A stretch of DNA of 64,000 nucleotides from Paraspadella gotoi (lineage: Eukaryota; Chaetognatha): NCBI GenBank assembly GCA_051294375.1, contig CM119268.1, positions 9,804,370-9,868,369 on the forward strand, given 5' to 3'. The translations under genes and the position numbers were made by a program. The notes beneath the pieces are model-generated. The model had not been told where the DNA came from. It saw only the letters and a program-made list of their open reading frames with translations, and searched no databases. This document shows positions 13,126-26,600 of this stretch, one piece after another (position 1 is the first letter of the stretch; each line of letters begins with the position of its first letter).

Positions 13126-16100
13126 GGAGAGTGATTCAAATATGAACAAATTTTCAGCGCGTTCATATTACATTGGTCACTTCAGACATCACATTCTTTC
13201 ATCAGAACTAAATGGATTGTTTTCACTTTGTTAAGTGCAGGTTTTTTTTTCGAGCTCACCTAAAAAAGAGACATTTGGCCTTCCTGTCGCCGCTCTTGAA
13301 AGTGTCTCTAGTGAGAGACGCAGTGTAAACGAATATCAAAAACATCAAGAAACTGCAGTTGTAATCTGGCGCGAGGAAACTTAGCGCGGTGGCGGCGAGC
13401 GCGAAGTAAAAAACGCATTTGCGAAATGTAGCCAACCTAAAAGGAACAATTGGTGGAGAGCTTCTTGGTTTGTCTGTCTGTCTCTAGATGTTCCCAATAA
13501 AAAGTTTGCTCATGGGTTACTTGGGAAGATCGGCAACGTGAATGGGAACGAAGAAATAAAAGGAAAAGGAGCACAAATCAAGTAAGTTTATAAAAAATAG
13601 ATAAAATATAACTAAATAAAGTTTCAGTTAATATGCAATGTGAATAGATAACAAAAAGGAGCTTCGCGCTTAATAAGATGTTAAAACAAAATTAAAAGCC
13701 GTGACGAGTGCAACTCTCGAGAAAAGAGTCTTACTTGAAACGCCCGTCGGTGGCGTCACCCGGCGGCCAGGTCCACACCGCGGCCGACATCGCCCACAGG
13801 ATAGAGAGGTCGTCCCAAAGTTCGCCGAACAAACTGAGGGTGGCGTGGTAGAAGGCTGAGCCCAATCCGACGAGGACGATGAGGCTCCACACGATCTTCG
13901 ATTGGGAGCTAGAAAATGGCGGCGAGAAAATAAATACACAAAGTTAAATATTGGGACGAAGAGTGTTGAGAAAGCGGTGAGCGACATTTGAGAAATAAAA
14001 ATAATTCTCATCAAACCAATATCGGCCCACAATAAACTAAAGATGATAATTGTAGAAAATTGACCCGTCAGTCAGTGTCTTGGTTATTTTTTTTTCGATG
14101 GGATTGATCGATGGGATTGATTCAAAATCAAGGAGCAGAATTTCTCGGCCCTTACCCAAAGCCCCTTACCCAAAGACCGAATTGTAACCGCGATAAAACG
14201 AATTGACCATCGGGGGACATGTAATAAACATGATATTGCTGATGGAATTGAAAAGTTCCGCAATGTATGGCGAGTAAACGTAATTTGGTTCGCACCAATC
14301 GACGCCCGAGCTATTGTAGCGGAACGAATCTACGAGTGACCTAAAGTAAAACGAGTTATAATTCACTAACAAAATATACTCATATACTCATACTTGACTT
14401 GTCTTGAAAGGCATTCGTCCAACGACTCATATTCTCATATACTCAATCGTCTTATATCTTATCGCTTACCGAAAATTTTCGAAAGGATAACTGATGGGAT
14501 TAATTTCATTGGAGGTGGTCGCCATTATGATTCTTCTTATCGTTTCTTATCGTTTGTTTTAATCAAGCTATTTAGTTAAATGTTTGCGATTTCGCGAATA
14601 ATTTTTAGACCATTTCGAGCATTATTACCGATGATTCTTACATGCCGATTTTTTCCAGGATTTTTCTTTTGACTATGATTTGTAAATTATTTAGAAGCAA
14701 GGTTAAATTTATGTTTGAATAAATCAAATTCTAAAATATTTTCTTAGTTAGACTTTTTTTCGAGCTTACAAGGTGACACACGACAACCCGCCGCTATAAA
14801 AAAATCGTCATTTGCAAACTTGTGAAGATTTTTTATTCTGAAAGATTTTTTCTTCAGTAAAAACTAAAATCATTTATACATATATATACAAATTTTATAT
14901 TATTTGGTTTTGATTTGACTTGACAATGAGCGGAGAAAAGTTGCCTTCAAAATTGTCTTTGATTTTAAAACTCAATTTTTTTTTAATCTGTTTTTCTAAC
15001 TTTATAAACATTTTTTTAAAAAAAATTATATAAAAAGGTATCAATATTAATATCTTCTAAAAGCTCTTGAAAATATGAAAAGAATAGCATAATTAAAAAT
15101 ACTGTAATATAAAACTTAGCCTATTCATCTTAAAATAAAAAAATATAATCAAAACTAAGATAATTATTAAATTAAAAATTCCTGAAGAGCAGTTTGAAAT
15201 AATTAATAATTAATAATTAAATTATTGTTAGCTATTTTAATTTAGTTTTTTTAAAGCTTTTTTATAATACCTATTTAAACAATAATTGGTTAGATCATTA
15301 TAGTAAAAATAAGTTTATATATTTAAAAAAAATATATTTTAGTATTTTATTATTTCAATTTTGATTACCTTAATTAAATTAAAGGTGGTTAAGCTTATTT
15401 TTGTATTACAATATTCTTAAATATATTATTTTTTTCAAATTTCCAAGAGCTTTCAGAATATATTAATATTGATACTTTTTATGTAAAAGTTTTTTAAAAA
15501 ATATTTAGAAAGTTATACAAAAAGATTTAAAAAAAGATTTAATTTTTAAAATGAAACACAATTTTTAAAGCAACTTTTTCCCGCTCATTGCAAAGTCAAA
15601 TCATAACCAATCAATATAAAATTTGGATATATAAATGATTTTGGTTTTTACGACAGCTCTCTGACACGCCGTGTTATCACCGAGACCTTGTCACAGAAAA
15701 AAATTTTGAAATTAAAAAATCTTTACAGGTTTGCAAATGACGATTGTTTTTTAGCGGCGGGTTGTCGTGTGTCACCTTGTACATTGAATTTTAAATTTGT
15801 TCGCTCCCTGATAAATTTATTGGTCGGTTCGTATTTCTTCCTCCAGACTTTTAAGTTTTATTGTTTATACAATTTCTTGGTTCAGTTTCCATTGTAGAGT
15901 AGCAGAGTTATTGAGTTTTAAGACACTTTTCCATATATATTGACCAAACCGTCGAAAATAAAATAAAAAATTGATTATAAATATAAAAAAATCTTATACA
16001 TATAACATAAGTATTTCCATGATAAAAAAAATAAATATATGTATAAAAATTTTAAAAATTCTTATTTGGTTATTCAGTAATTAAGTTTCCTAATATCAAT

Positions 16101-17082
16101 ATCAATGGAGGTAAAAAATATTTTTTTAATATCTCTGCGTTGTTTTCTTGTTATGTCTTTAGAAAAAAAAATAAATCATTGTAACGATATTTTCTATTTT
16201 TTAAGATTTTTTTATCTACCCGTTTACGTTACTGATAAAACAATGTTTTTAGAATGGGAAAAAAATTGTTATAAAAAACCTGTTCAGAACTTCAGACTTC
16301 GATTCTGAACTCATTAACATCAAAAAACAAGTTTTTTTACTGCATTCCAACTTTGTCATTGATCTTGGGATAAGTCATCTTTTAAGCCGGTTCTGTTTAA
16401 AGCAGATTCCGACTCTGTAATACACTTTGTCGATCTGTCGATCGCCCTTAATTATTTGGCCGGTTAATCGCTTAGAACATCTTCGGACATCGAATTATAA
16501 AATATGCAAAAAAAATATGTCCATCCGTCGGTCCGTCCGTCCGTCCGTCCGTCCGTCCGGCCGTCTATATATAACAACTTAAAAAAAAAGAATGCAAAAA
16601 AGGAACACATATAAATATAAAATGTAGGAGCTCGAGGGATGACGACGACGAAGATGAACGAAACAACAACAAAAAACAACGTTAGTTTTCACCGTTTAAT
16701 ATTTGACTATAAAAAAGAACGAAAAAAAATTACTTATTTAGGTTTATCAAATTTATCTTTCAAGCTCTTTATTAATTAAAAATCTATAAATCTATCAATC
16801 AAATATTCAATCGACCGACTAGTCGATCAATCAATCAATCATTTGATTACCGCTAAATAATAGTGAGGAGATCCGGCTCGTTGTTTTAACTTGACGGTGA
16901 TCATGATGTTGATATGATTAGTGACTTTAGTGTATCACTTATCAAATTCGCCAAACTCTCATGATGTTTTTCCCACGCCATCTTTTTCCTCGGGAACTTT
17001 ATCCTCTTCCGTTTCACATTTTCACTCATTTTCATCGACGTTGGGCCGCTCGGTCTCGTCTCTCTCTTTCTCTTCTTTCTCT

Positions 17083-17117
<35 letters not shown>

Positions 17118-20100
17118 CTCACTTTGTCTCTCCCACCCTACCTCTCTTTATCTCTCTCTCTCTTTCTCTCTTTTTCTCTCTCTCTTGCTCCTAGTCCTAT
17201 CTCTCCTCTCACTGAATTTCATCCTAAAAATTGTTTCTTTTACATTTGTTTTTTTTTTGGCAATAATTACACGGCGGCGCCAAAAAAAGTAGCTTTAAAT
17301 TTTTTAATTTAAAAAAATATATATATAAAAACTATAGATTTTTTAAAGAGCTATCTATTGTTTCAAGAAAAATTTAAATTGGTTTAGGCGGAACGATTAA
17401 TTTTTGGCAAAGTCGAACAACAAAAATAAATATCTGAGATAATAAAATGAAAACGAATTCCTTTGGTCACATAGTTGCATAATTTATTGTTATTGATAAC
17501 AGTCACAAATATATAGAAAAGGGGATAAAAACATTTTTTTTAAATGAAAAAACTTGGGTCGTACTGGCCGAGTTAAACTGTTTGGATGTCAACGAAATGA
17601 TCGACTCGACGAACTCGATTGTCGAACTGGAACTGGATTCTCTTTTTTTTTAAAAAAAAGAGAATGAACTTAAAAATAATCTTCTGTCAGACAATCTAGT
17701 AAGAAAAATAATATGAAGGAGCAAGCGATCGAAACAATGGATCAAACAGATAACGGAAGGGCGCCCAGGCGTCTGAGCAAAAAAAAAAAATGAGCGCTCT
17801 TAACCACACTTTCTTCTTAATTCGACACTTTTATTCTTTTCCCCTCTTACTCTTTTTTTTTTTATTCTCCGTTTCTTTTTCTATTGAGCTCTCTTATCTC
17901 TCTCTGTCTCCCACTTTCTCTCGCATTATCAATCCACCCGTTTCTTTCAAAATCTTTCGCCATCTCTTTCGCAGCCAATGGGAATCCACAAAGCTGTCCC
18001 GCCGTCGAAATTTTGTCAAATTCACAAAATCTTAGTCATGGGTCGATCTTTTTCTTTTTCAAACAAACTCTTCGCTTCCGCCGGCGAAAGGCGCTCCCCC
18101 TATCTCGACGTCTTCCGCCGTCGCCGTCGTCGTCTCCATGGCAACAAAGGGGACGATTCCCGGCATCGTTTTTCGTCCCGGCCACCAGAGGAGCCGCGGT
18201 CGTGGTCCGACCCAGGTGGCGCGAGCGGCGGCGTAATAAGAGAGCAGCACGCAGCCGTTGACGGAGCAGACGAGGATGAGCAGGTGCCAGACGGCGTGGA
18301 AGTAGGGAAAGGACAACAAAAGACATAATTGGCACGCCAGGCGGTCCAACAGCCAACAAGTCAACGCGACGCCGAAAATGAGAAAAGTTCTGAGTTTGGG
18401 GGGGGGGAAAGCATGAAATGAAATGAAATCATATAATCAATAATACAAAAAAGAACCTCCCCCTCGCCATTAAAAAACAAGGAACGGTTATTCCAAGGTG
18501 TTGCGCCGCATTACTTTTCTTTTTACTTATCATATCATTTATTCTTTATAGCTAATAAGATTTCTTTAAAAACAAAAGGCGGCGCCAGTAGTCGCTTAGA
18601 TTTGATTTTTAACAAAGGAGCAACAAGCTATAGGCAAGTTATAAGTGTTTTTAACGTAAGTGGGACAGACCGACGGACAAACATACTTATAGAGTTGCTC
18701 CGCGAGTACTCGCGGCGCAACTAAAAACGATAAAATGGGTTGGTCTACTCGCCTCCTGGTAAACGCTTTCACTTTCCAATCGCGACTCCTACGAGCCCCG
18801 TCTCTGACGGTGAGGGAGCATACGGATCCGTAGAGGAACAGCAGAGGAGCGTTGAGCGTGGGCTTGAGGAAACTCAATCCGGAAGTGACGACGACGAAGC
18901 AGAAAAGAAGCCAACGGAAATTCGACGTCGAGAATCTGGAGGGCGGTTGAGAGGCGGCGGAAGGGAGGGTTGGGAGGGCAGGAGTTGGAATGATAAGGGA
19001 TTCTTGTATTGTTGTCACGGAAATATTTGTGTATAATCCTTTTTTTCTTTCGTTGAGTTTGAGATTAGAAGAAGCGTGTTTGTCCTGTCAACGGCCTAAT
19101 CTCGTTTACATAATGTAGAAGTTTATTTAGCAGCCATTATGGCAACAGCCGGGTTGCCTGTGATGCCCATTGGGATGGGGCAACTCACCGGAGGCTTTGG
19201 GGGCTTCCGACCCTCAGTGACGCCCTCCAGTCACTGGCGCGGTTGCCCTAGGACAGACTCGCTTTGCCAACGCAGAGGGAAGTCGTTAGGACTGTGGATC
19301 GAGCACAACGCCTGGGATGGTGCATTCCCCCTCTGAGCCAATGGGATTGGCTGAACGATGATGGACGTGATACAGTGTGAATATACCGCCACACCATCAA
19401 ATTTTAAAAATTCTGTTCGTTAATTTTCGATAATCATTCTATGTACCTAACTGATTACCTGACGCTCTCTCCTTTGACCGCCCTTTCCTCGAGTATACAT
19501 CCAATAAAAATGATATTATGACATTAAGTATTCGTATTGCTGTAAATCGAAGTCTTCAAGTCGTTGAATTGTTGTCGCAGTAAAGATTAAATAAAACCTA
19601 AGTCACGTCCTTTATTTCCGATATTCCACTGTTGCACAACATCACATCACAGTCGATCACAATCTCACCGGAGGCGCTCCTCGATGAACTCCTTGGGCGG
19701 CCACGCCCCCACGGCGGCGGAGATGACCCAGAGGATCGAGATTTCGTCCCAGAGTTGACCGAAGTAGCTGAGGGTGGCGTGGAAGAAGGTGGAGCCGAAT
19801 CCGACGACTATGAGGAGAATCCACACGATCGTCGATCCCCAGCTGGGATGTGTGGAAGGTTGTCACGTTGTGTGCGGGGAGAAAACCCCAAACCTTTTAA
19901 CTTACCCAAACGCAGCGGCGTAACTGCGGTAGAGAAACAGAAGCAGCGGTGGCCAGGTGAAGAAGAGAACGTTGCTGAGGGTGTTGAAAAACTCGACGAT
20001 GTGTCGGGAGAAAACGTAGTTTGGTTCGCACCAGTCGATATCGGAACTTTGGTACCGAAGCGTCTCCACCAGGCGGAGGCCGAGATCATGGGCGAGTTGC

Positions 20101-23100
20101 CTGGAAGAGTGGGAAGGGATGGAGGAATGCTGGAATGAGATTAAGATGGAGGGCAGAAGTGGACAGAATCGCATTTTGAGGATTAATTGGTTGAAAAATA
20201 CAAGGAGAGAGAGAGGAGAGTGAGAGAGTGAGTGAGTGAGTGAGAGAGAATTTTATGATTTGACTCAAAATGATTCTGTTATTCAAAATATTTATTTCGG
20301 CGTGTTTCATTTACCAAACTTTAGTAAGCTGATCAGACTTATCCAAATAATTATCTGAGTTGTGGATGATATATTAATAGTTAACCGTGATGTCTCCATA
20401 TTTCTCCTAACGATGACCTCATGAGTCATGCCACAAAGATTTTCGATATCACATGACCCAGCAAAAATTGAACCGCAAGCGATACATCCTTTTTCTCCGA
20501 GTGATGTCTTTTTACCTGTGGTTTTTCACATGATATTCGAGAAAGTCAGCGGCTTGGCTATTTTTTTCGTTCATGTTGGTAACCAGGGTTTTCACGATAG
20601 TATGATATTTTAAACCTATTGTTTTTTTAAATTCAAAAGGTGTAAAAAAAACCCATAAACTGCTTTGCGGATTTTGTAAGGAATGAAAATTGTTTTTCAT
20701 CGTCAAGTTTGGATTAGCAGATTATCTTTATTTGTTTATTGAAATTAAATATTTTTTCCAGTTTTATATACGAATATTAACTAGCTTAAAGATTCTCAAT
20801 TTTTGTTCTGACCTGTTAGTTGAATTTCCAATGACGACGACGATAACGAAGAATAAAGTAACTATGACGAAATGAAGGAGAATGACTAAAGGGAAAGAAA
20901 ATGCAACGACTTTCATTGTTTGGCTTATCGACGTTTTGTTTTAAACAACCGCGACAATGATGCTCTTTACTTTTATTGTCCGAATATTTATCGTTGACGT
21001 CGGAATTGTTGTTAACTGTTGTTAACTGGCCTTGAATAGAAAAAAAAAATCTATTGTTTAATCTTGATTTTCAGTCGCTTTGGAAAAAAAGAGAAAAAAA
21101 AATTGCGAAGAGATTTTTCTTTTTTTGTCCTTCGGTCCATCTCTCTCTCTCTCTCGCTTTCTCTCTCTCGCTTTCTCTCTCTCTCGCTCTCTCTCTCTCT
21201 CGTGCTCATCGATTTTCTTTCTTTTTTTATGCCGAAATAACTTTTTTTTATCCGAAGTTTCATCTTTGGCGTCTGAGATCGAAGGGGAGAAAGGAATGTC
21301 GCGCCCGTAGGAAGTCTCGAAAATTGACTCGTCAAGCAACTTCTTTCCGCACGAAAATAAGTCTGAAAATTACAATTTCTGTCTTCCGTCTAAGAAGAAA
21401 ACAATGTGAAAAAAGGTGTTATTAAAAATCTGGGGTTTTCGGTTTAAGTAAGACGGTTATTTAATTTAAAGTTTTTTGTTCACGGGTTTTTTTTTTTTAA
21501 CTCTATTTGCGTTCTCGGGTTCCCCCCAAAGAAGCAAGATCTTATTACTCAAGCAACCGCGGGGGCAAAACAGATGGTTGATTATTTTTAAAATAAACCG
21601 AACAGGTAAAAGAAGTTATTTTAGCCTGTGAGCCTGGTATAAATCACGAGGGACATTTTGAAATACTCAAGGTTAAAACCGGCAAGCAATCGTTGTTCAA
21701 ACTGTGTAAATTGTCCCTTATTTTAATGGTTGAAACTTAATATCAAAGATCTTTTGTTGCAAAAGTTTGTTGTGATCGAGACAAAATGACGGCCTTGCCG
21801 TTATCATTCCGAATTTTTGACTTTATTTCGATTTGAAATGAGGGCTAATATACTGTTTAACCCTTTGTTCAATATCTTTGTAACTAAGTTGTCACGTTTT
21901 TTACTCATTTTACATTGACCAAGAGTTTTAAAAGCTAAATATATTCACGGTTTTTTCATATATTATCGCTTATGCATATTTTTGGATAAATTAGTCTACT
22001 CGCAATCAACCGTATATTAAACCCAAAAAATGCGCCTAATTATCTTCTCTTATTGCTAGATCTTTTCTGAATAAAAATCTTTATTTGATGTAATGAAGTC
22101 TTTTAAAGACGAGACAAGTCGAGAAGCAGCAGCCGTAGAGAAGACAATAGGACATCGAAGAAAAGTAATAGACTGGCATAATCTGAAATGGCGATCGGAA
22201 GAAAATTCTTCAAGTAAACTATATCAAAAGTAGTAAAAGAGTAATAACGATTACTTTCTTCATTTTGAGCTTTCCTCCGGCTAATTTCGCCGCTAAAAAG
22301 CAGATGTAAGTTCCGTCGAAACAAAACCAAACTACATTGACCATCACCTAAGATTTAATAAAATTATAAACGACTAATGTTTAAAAAAAAAAAAAATTAT
22401 CATTTCCGGAATTGTCATTGGTCTGCATTTTCATGTTCAATAATGCAGCTCGACTTTAACCTTTTGAAAGGGGGCGGATTTCCAGTCGACGATGATATTC
22501 AGAATTAACACTTCCCCCAGAACCGCGAGGAGATACCTTTTGTAATAAAAATTTAAAAAACAAATAGAATCAAATACTAGATTTTAAAATCCTTATCGTC
22601 GTCAGCCGCGTCGCCGATCGTACCCAATGATGATGATGGCGGTGGCAGTTTGCTTCTGAAACGCCTGCAATATCGATCGAATCGTGAAGCGACAAAGCGT
22701 CACCAGAAAAATGGCCGCCGCCGTACACGCGAAAATCGTTCGGAACTGAATTGTTATACTTGTAGTTAACGAAAAAAAGATGATACGCAACGAAGGGAAT
22801 TATAATAAAATTAATCGTCAAGCGTATACAGATATTTAACTCGCCACTAATAACACTAAACGAACCTGCTGCATATCGCCGAGATTAACAGCCGGTTTGG
22901 GTCCTTTGTATTTAAGGTACGATAAGCAACCTGTGCAATCCTTCTTCAACTTGGCTCGAAAAATAAATGGTATTTTCAGTTAATGGTTAAGATGAAGAGA
23001 GAGAACGTGGATGGAAAACTCGAATTTTCGTGTCCTTAGTTTGTCCTTAGAATTCCGCTCACGGTGAAACCTTTTTACCTAAAAAAGTCTCTTTTCTTTC

Positions 23101-23581
23101 GCCACAAAGAAATACTCTTTGTTTTAGTTTTTCCTTGATCACACACATGATGTTCATATATGTTAGTTAATATGCTATTCATAGGCTATCAGTTAAAAAT
23201 ACATACCAAGAGAATGCCGAATACCGTAAAATTAAATATTTTACATCCGGGTCAAATGACTTTCTCGTCTCGACCTTCCCGCACCTGGGACCAATCTTCG
23301 TTAAAAACGAAAGCGAAGAAGTGGTGTCCGACTGTCGACATCAATATGGCACCCACGCAGAGTATCGTCCCGAAGACCTTTTTCATGTTAATTATCTATT
23401 TTATTAAATCATTTAGATTATGTATCGTATTCGACGCTGACCAACAAGGCTTTAATGATGGCGGGATAATTTGAAAATGCCTCTTCCGAATTGTCGAAGA
23501 TATCGTGTTTCACCATCTCGGGATGAATGACGAGCTCGGCTCGCCTGCCGTATCGCGGAATCTTACAGAATCGGAGAAGAG

Positions 23582-23668
<87 letters not shown>

Positions 23669-26600
23669 TTTTCGNNNNNNNNNNNNNNNNNNNNNNNNNN
23701 NNNNNNNNNNNNNNNNNNNNNNNNNNNNNNNNNNNNNNNNNNNNNNNNNNNNNNNNNNNNNNNNNNNNNNNNNNNNNNNNNNNNNNNNNNNNNNNNNNNN
23801 NNNNNNNNNNNNNNNNNNNGATCGAGATCTCCCACGACCGGTTTCGACATTCGATTTCGCAGCGCAACGGATTTTTTTTGCGCTTCCTCTTCTGGAGATT
23901 TTTTCGCGGAGAGGTCGAGGAGTTCGTGGATTAGGGAGGAGGGATCGGTGGAGGGGTAAGATGGGCCGGAAGAGGTGGTGGGGTTCGGGATTTTTGAGGA
24001 AATGATGGTAAATAGAAATAGAAAAATAGAATAATAAATAAAAAAAAGGGGGTAAATCCTTCCTTCCTCTCTCCCTCTCCTCTCTCTATATCTTCTCTCT
24101 CTCTCTCTCTCTCTATCCTCTTCTCTCTCCCTCATCTCCTTCTTCTCTCTTTAAACTTTCACTCTTTTCCCTCTTCCCTCCTTCTTCTTCCCTTCTCTCC
24201 CTCCTCTCTCTCACCCTGATTGATATTAGTCCCGATCATAGCTGGGCGCGACGGAGTCAGATGCTTCAACGATGACGGCGTCGTCATGGCTTCTTCGAAT
24301 TTATCGTCTTCCTCGTCGGCGTCGTCGTCGTCGTCCTCCTTTTCTTCTCTTTCCCGGTCGTCGTCGTCGTCGTCGTCGTTCTTGGAAACGTTCCACACCA
24401 TGGGGAGGGAGTTTCGTTTTATCGTCGGCTTCGTCGTCGTCGTCGTCGTCGAATGTGTCGCCGTTGTTTGAAGGGTGGCGCTGCGACTCGTCGTCGTCTT
24501 TTTCTTTTTCGCCTCCTTGGATGAGGAGCGTCGCTTTTTCGTGGATAAACGAGTCGAGATTGAGGTTGAGATGAAGGAAATAAGGATTTTAGAAATAAAA
24601 TTAATGAATATGATTAACTAATTCGACGCGCCACGATTTATGATAGGTATGTATATAACTAAATTTAGGTTTGTTAAATTTAAAAAAACTGGAAATATTT
24701 AGTATTTTTAGTTTTATTTTAGTTTTCCTCACAACTTACCCCTGACTTGGTCATATTGAACTCGGCGATACAATTCACCGTAGTTTTTGCGATATTTTCT
24801 TTTCCATTAAATTTTTTTTGAGGAAAAACGTCATTTTTTGCGTCAAGTTTAAGAGAAAAAAAAATCCTTTCCGATGAGGAAAAAAAGTCCTTTGTAGAGG
24901 CTACATTGTTGATAAAAAGTTATCCCTTTCAGAAGAGATTGATTGATTGATTGGCCCAATGATTGATTTCCTTATCACCCCTCATCCCGTTTCCAGTTGT
25001 CGCTTTCTTCTCGGCTCTCCCCACGGGCGGTTCAAGCATGGCCCGCCCGAAGCCTTCAGCCCGATGACGGAGGCTCTTCTCCCCAAGCAGCGGCTCGTCA
25101 TCGAACCCGTCCTCAACTTCGGCGACCTTCCCAAGATGGTCGTTTTCGGCCCCGAACCGCCCGTCGAGTATCTCGCCTTCACGCCCTCGCCAATCGACAC
25201 AGCTGGGGTGGGTGTTTATGGGAAAGAAGGATTAAATAGTAGTAGTATATAGAAGTCTATTAATTGATTGGATAAAAAGAGATAAGTAAATAAAGTAGAT
25301 AAAGAATATTAAAATCATTGAATTAAAAAAGATGCAAAAAAGGAACACATACTGAAATATGAGAAATGTAAGGAGCATCTGAGGGATGACGACGACGAAG
25401 ATAACCCGAAACACAACAAAAAACCAACGTTAGTGTTTTCCACCCGTTTAATATTTGATATAAAAATATCACGTAAAAAATACTAGCTATACTGTTTATG
25501 TGTTGTATGAAAATTTTATCTTTCAAGGCTATCCTCTTGATCGGTTAAAATACTCTATAATAGCAATCAAATATTCATCGAACCGACTAAGTCGATCAAA
25601 TCAATCAAGTCATTTGATTACCGCTAAATAATAGTGAGGAGATTCCGGCTCGTGTTTAAACTTGACGGGTGATCATGATGTTGATATGATAGTGACTTTA
25701 GTGTATATTATCAAATTCAGCCAAACTCCATCATGATGTTTTTTCCCACGCATCTTTTTCCCTCGGGACTTTAAATCCTCTTCCCGTTTCACATTTTCAC
25801 ATCATTTTCCATCGACGTTTGGGCCGCTCGGTCTCGTCCTCTTCTCTTTTTCTCTTCTTTCTCTTCTTTCCTCTCTCTTCTCTCTCTCTCTCTCTCTCTC
25901 AGTCTCTATCACTGTCTCATCACTACGTCTCTTTATCTCTCTCTCTCTTATCTCTCATTTCTCTCTCTCTCTCTCTTGCTCCTAGTCCTGATCTCTCCTC
26001 TCACTGATTTCATCCTAAAAAATTGTTTTCTTTTACATTTGTTTTTTTTTGGCAATATTTAAACGTACACGCGGCCGCCAAAAAAAAGTAGCTTTAAAAA
26101 ATTTTTAATTTAAAAAAATATATATATAAAAACTATAGATTTTTAAAGAGCTATAATATTGTTTCAGAAAATTTAAAATTGGTTTAGGCGGACGATTATT
26201 TTGGCAAAGTCCGAACAACAAAATTAAATATCTGAGATAATAAAGAATGAAAAACGAAATGTCCTCTTTGGTCACATAGTTGCATAATTTTATTGTTATG
26301 ATAACAGTCACAAATAATCTAGAAAGGGGATAACAACATTTTTTTTTAAAAATGAAAAACTTGGGTCGTACTGGCCGTGAGTTAAACTGTTTGGATGTCA
26401 ACGAATGCATCGCTCGACGAAAACTCGATTGTCGAACTGGAACTGGATTCTCTTTTTTTTTTTGAAAAAAGAGGAATGAACTAAAAATAATCTTCTGTCA
26501 GACAATCTAGTAAGAAAAATAATATGGAAGGAGCCAAGCGATCGAAACCAATGGATCAAAGCAGATAACGGAAGGGCGCCCAGGGCGGTCTGAAGCAAAA

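Larger units (their letters stand above)
16580..25324 (+). repeat. Segmental duplication, copy A (cleaner copy)
   Basis: This 8.7-kb block holds ceramidase gene 2, the unknown membrane-protein gene and the RyR exon at 24,997. It recurs head to tail as 25,325-34,925. Matching landmarks in the same order include the AGGAACACAT start, the ceramidase exons, the dispersed repeat at 19.13 kb, the acidic trinucleotide region and the RyR exon. Copy A keeps open reading frames and is the one to trust. Confidence 0.92.

Noticed and set aside
16519-16679. A protein with Asp-Gly-Arg-Thr repeats on the - strand
   Set aside because: It is the translation of a (GTCC)n microsatellite, with no conserved flanking text.
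23434-24135. Long open frames over GA/CT microsatellites on both strands
   Set aside because: They run through (GA)n and 145 Ns; only the parts outside these, which keep splice borders and protein-like text, were used for the membrane-protein gene.
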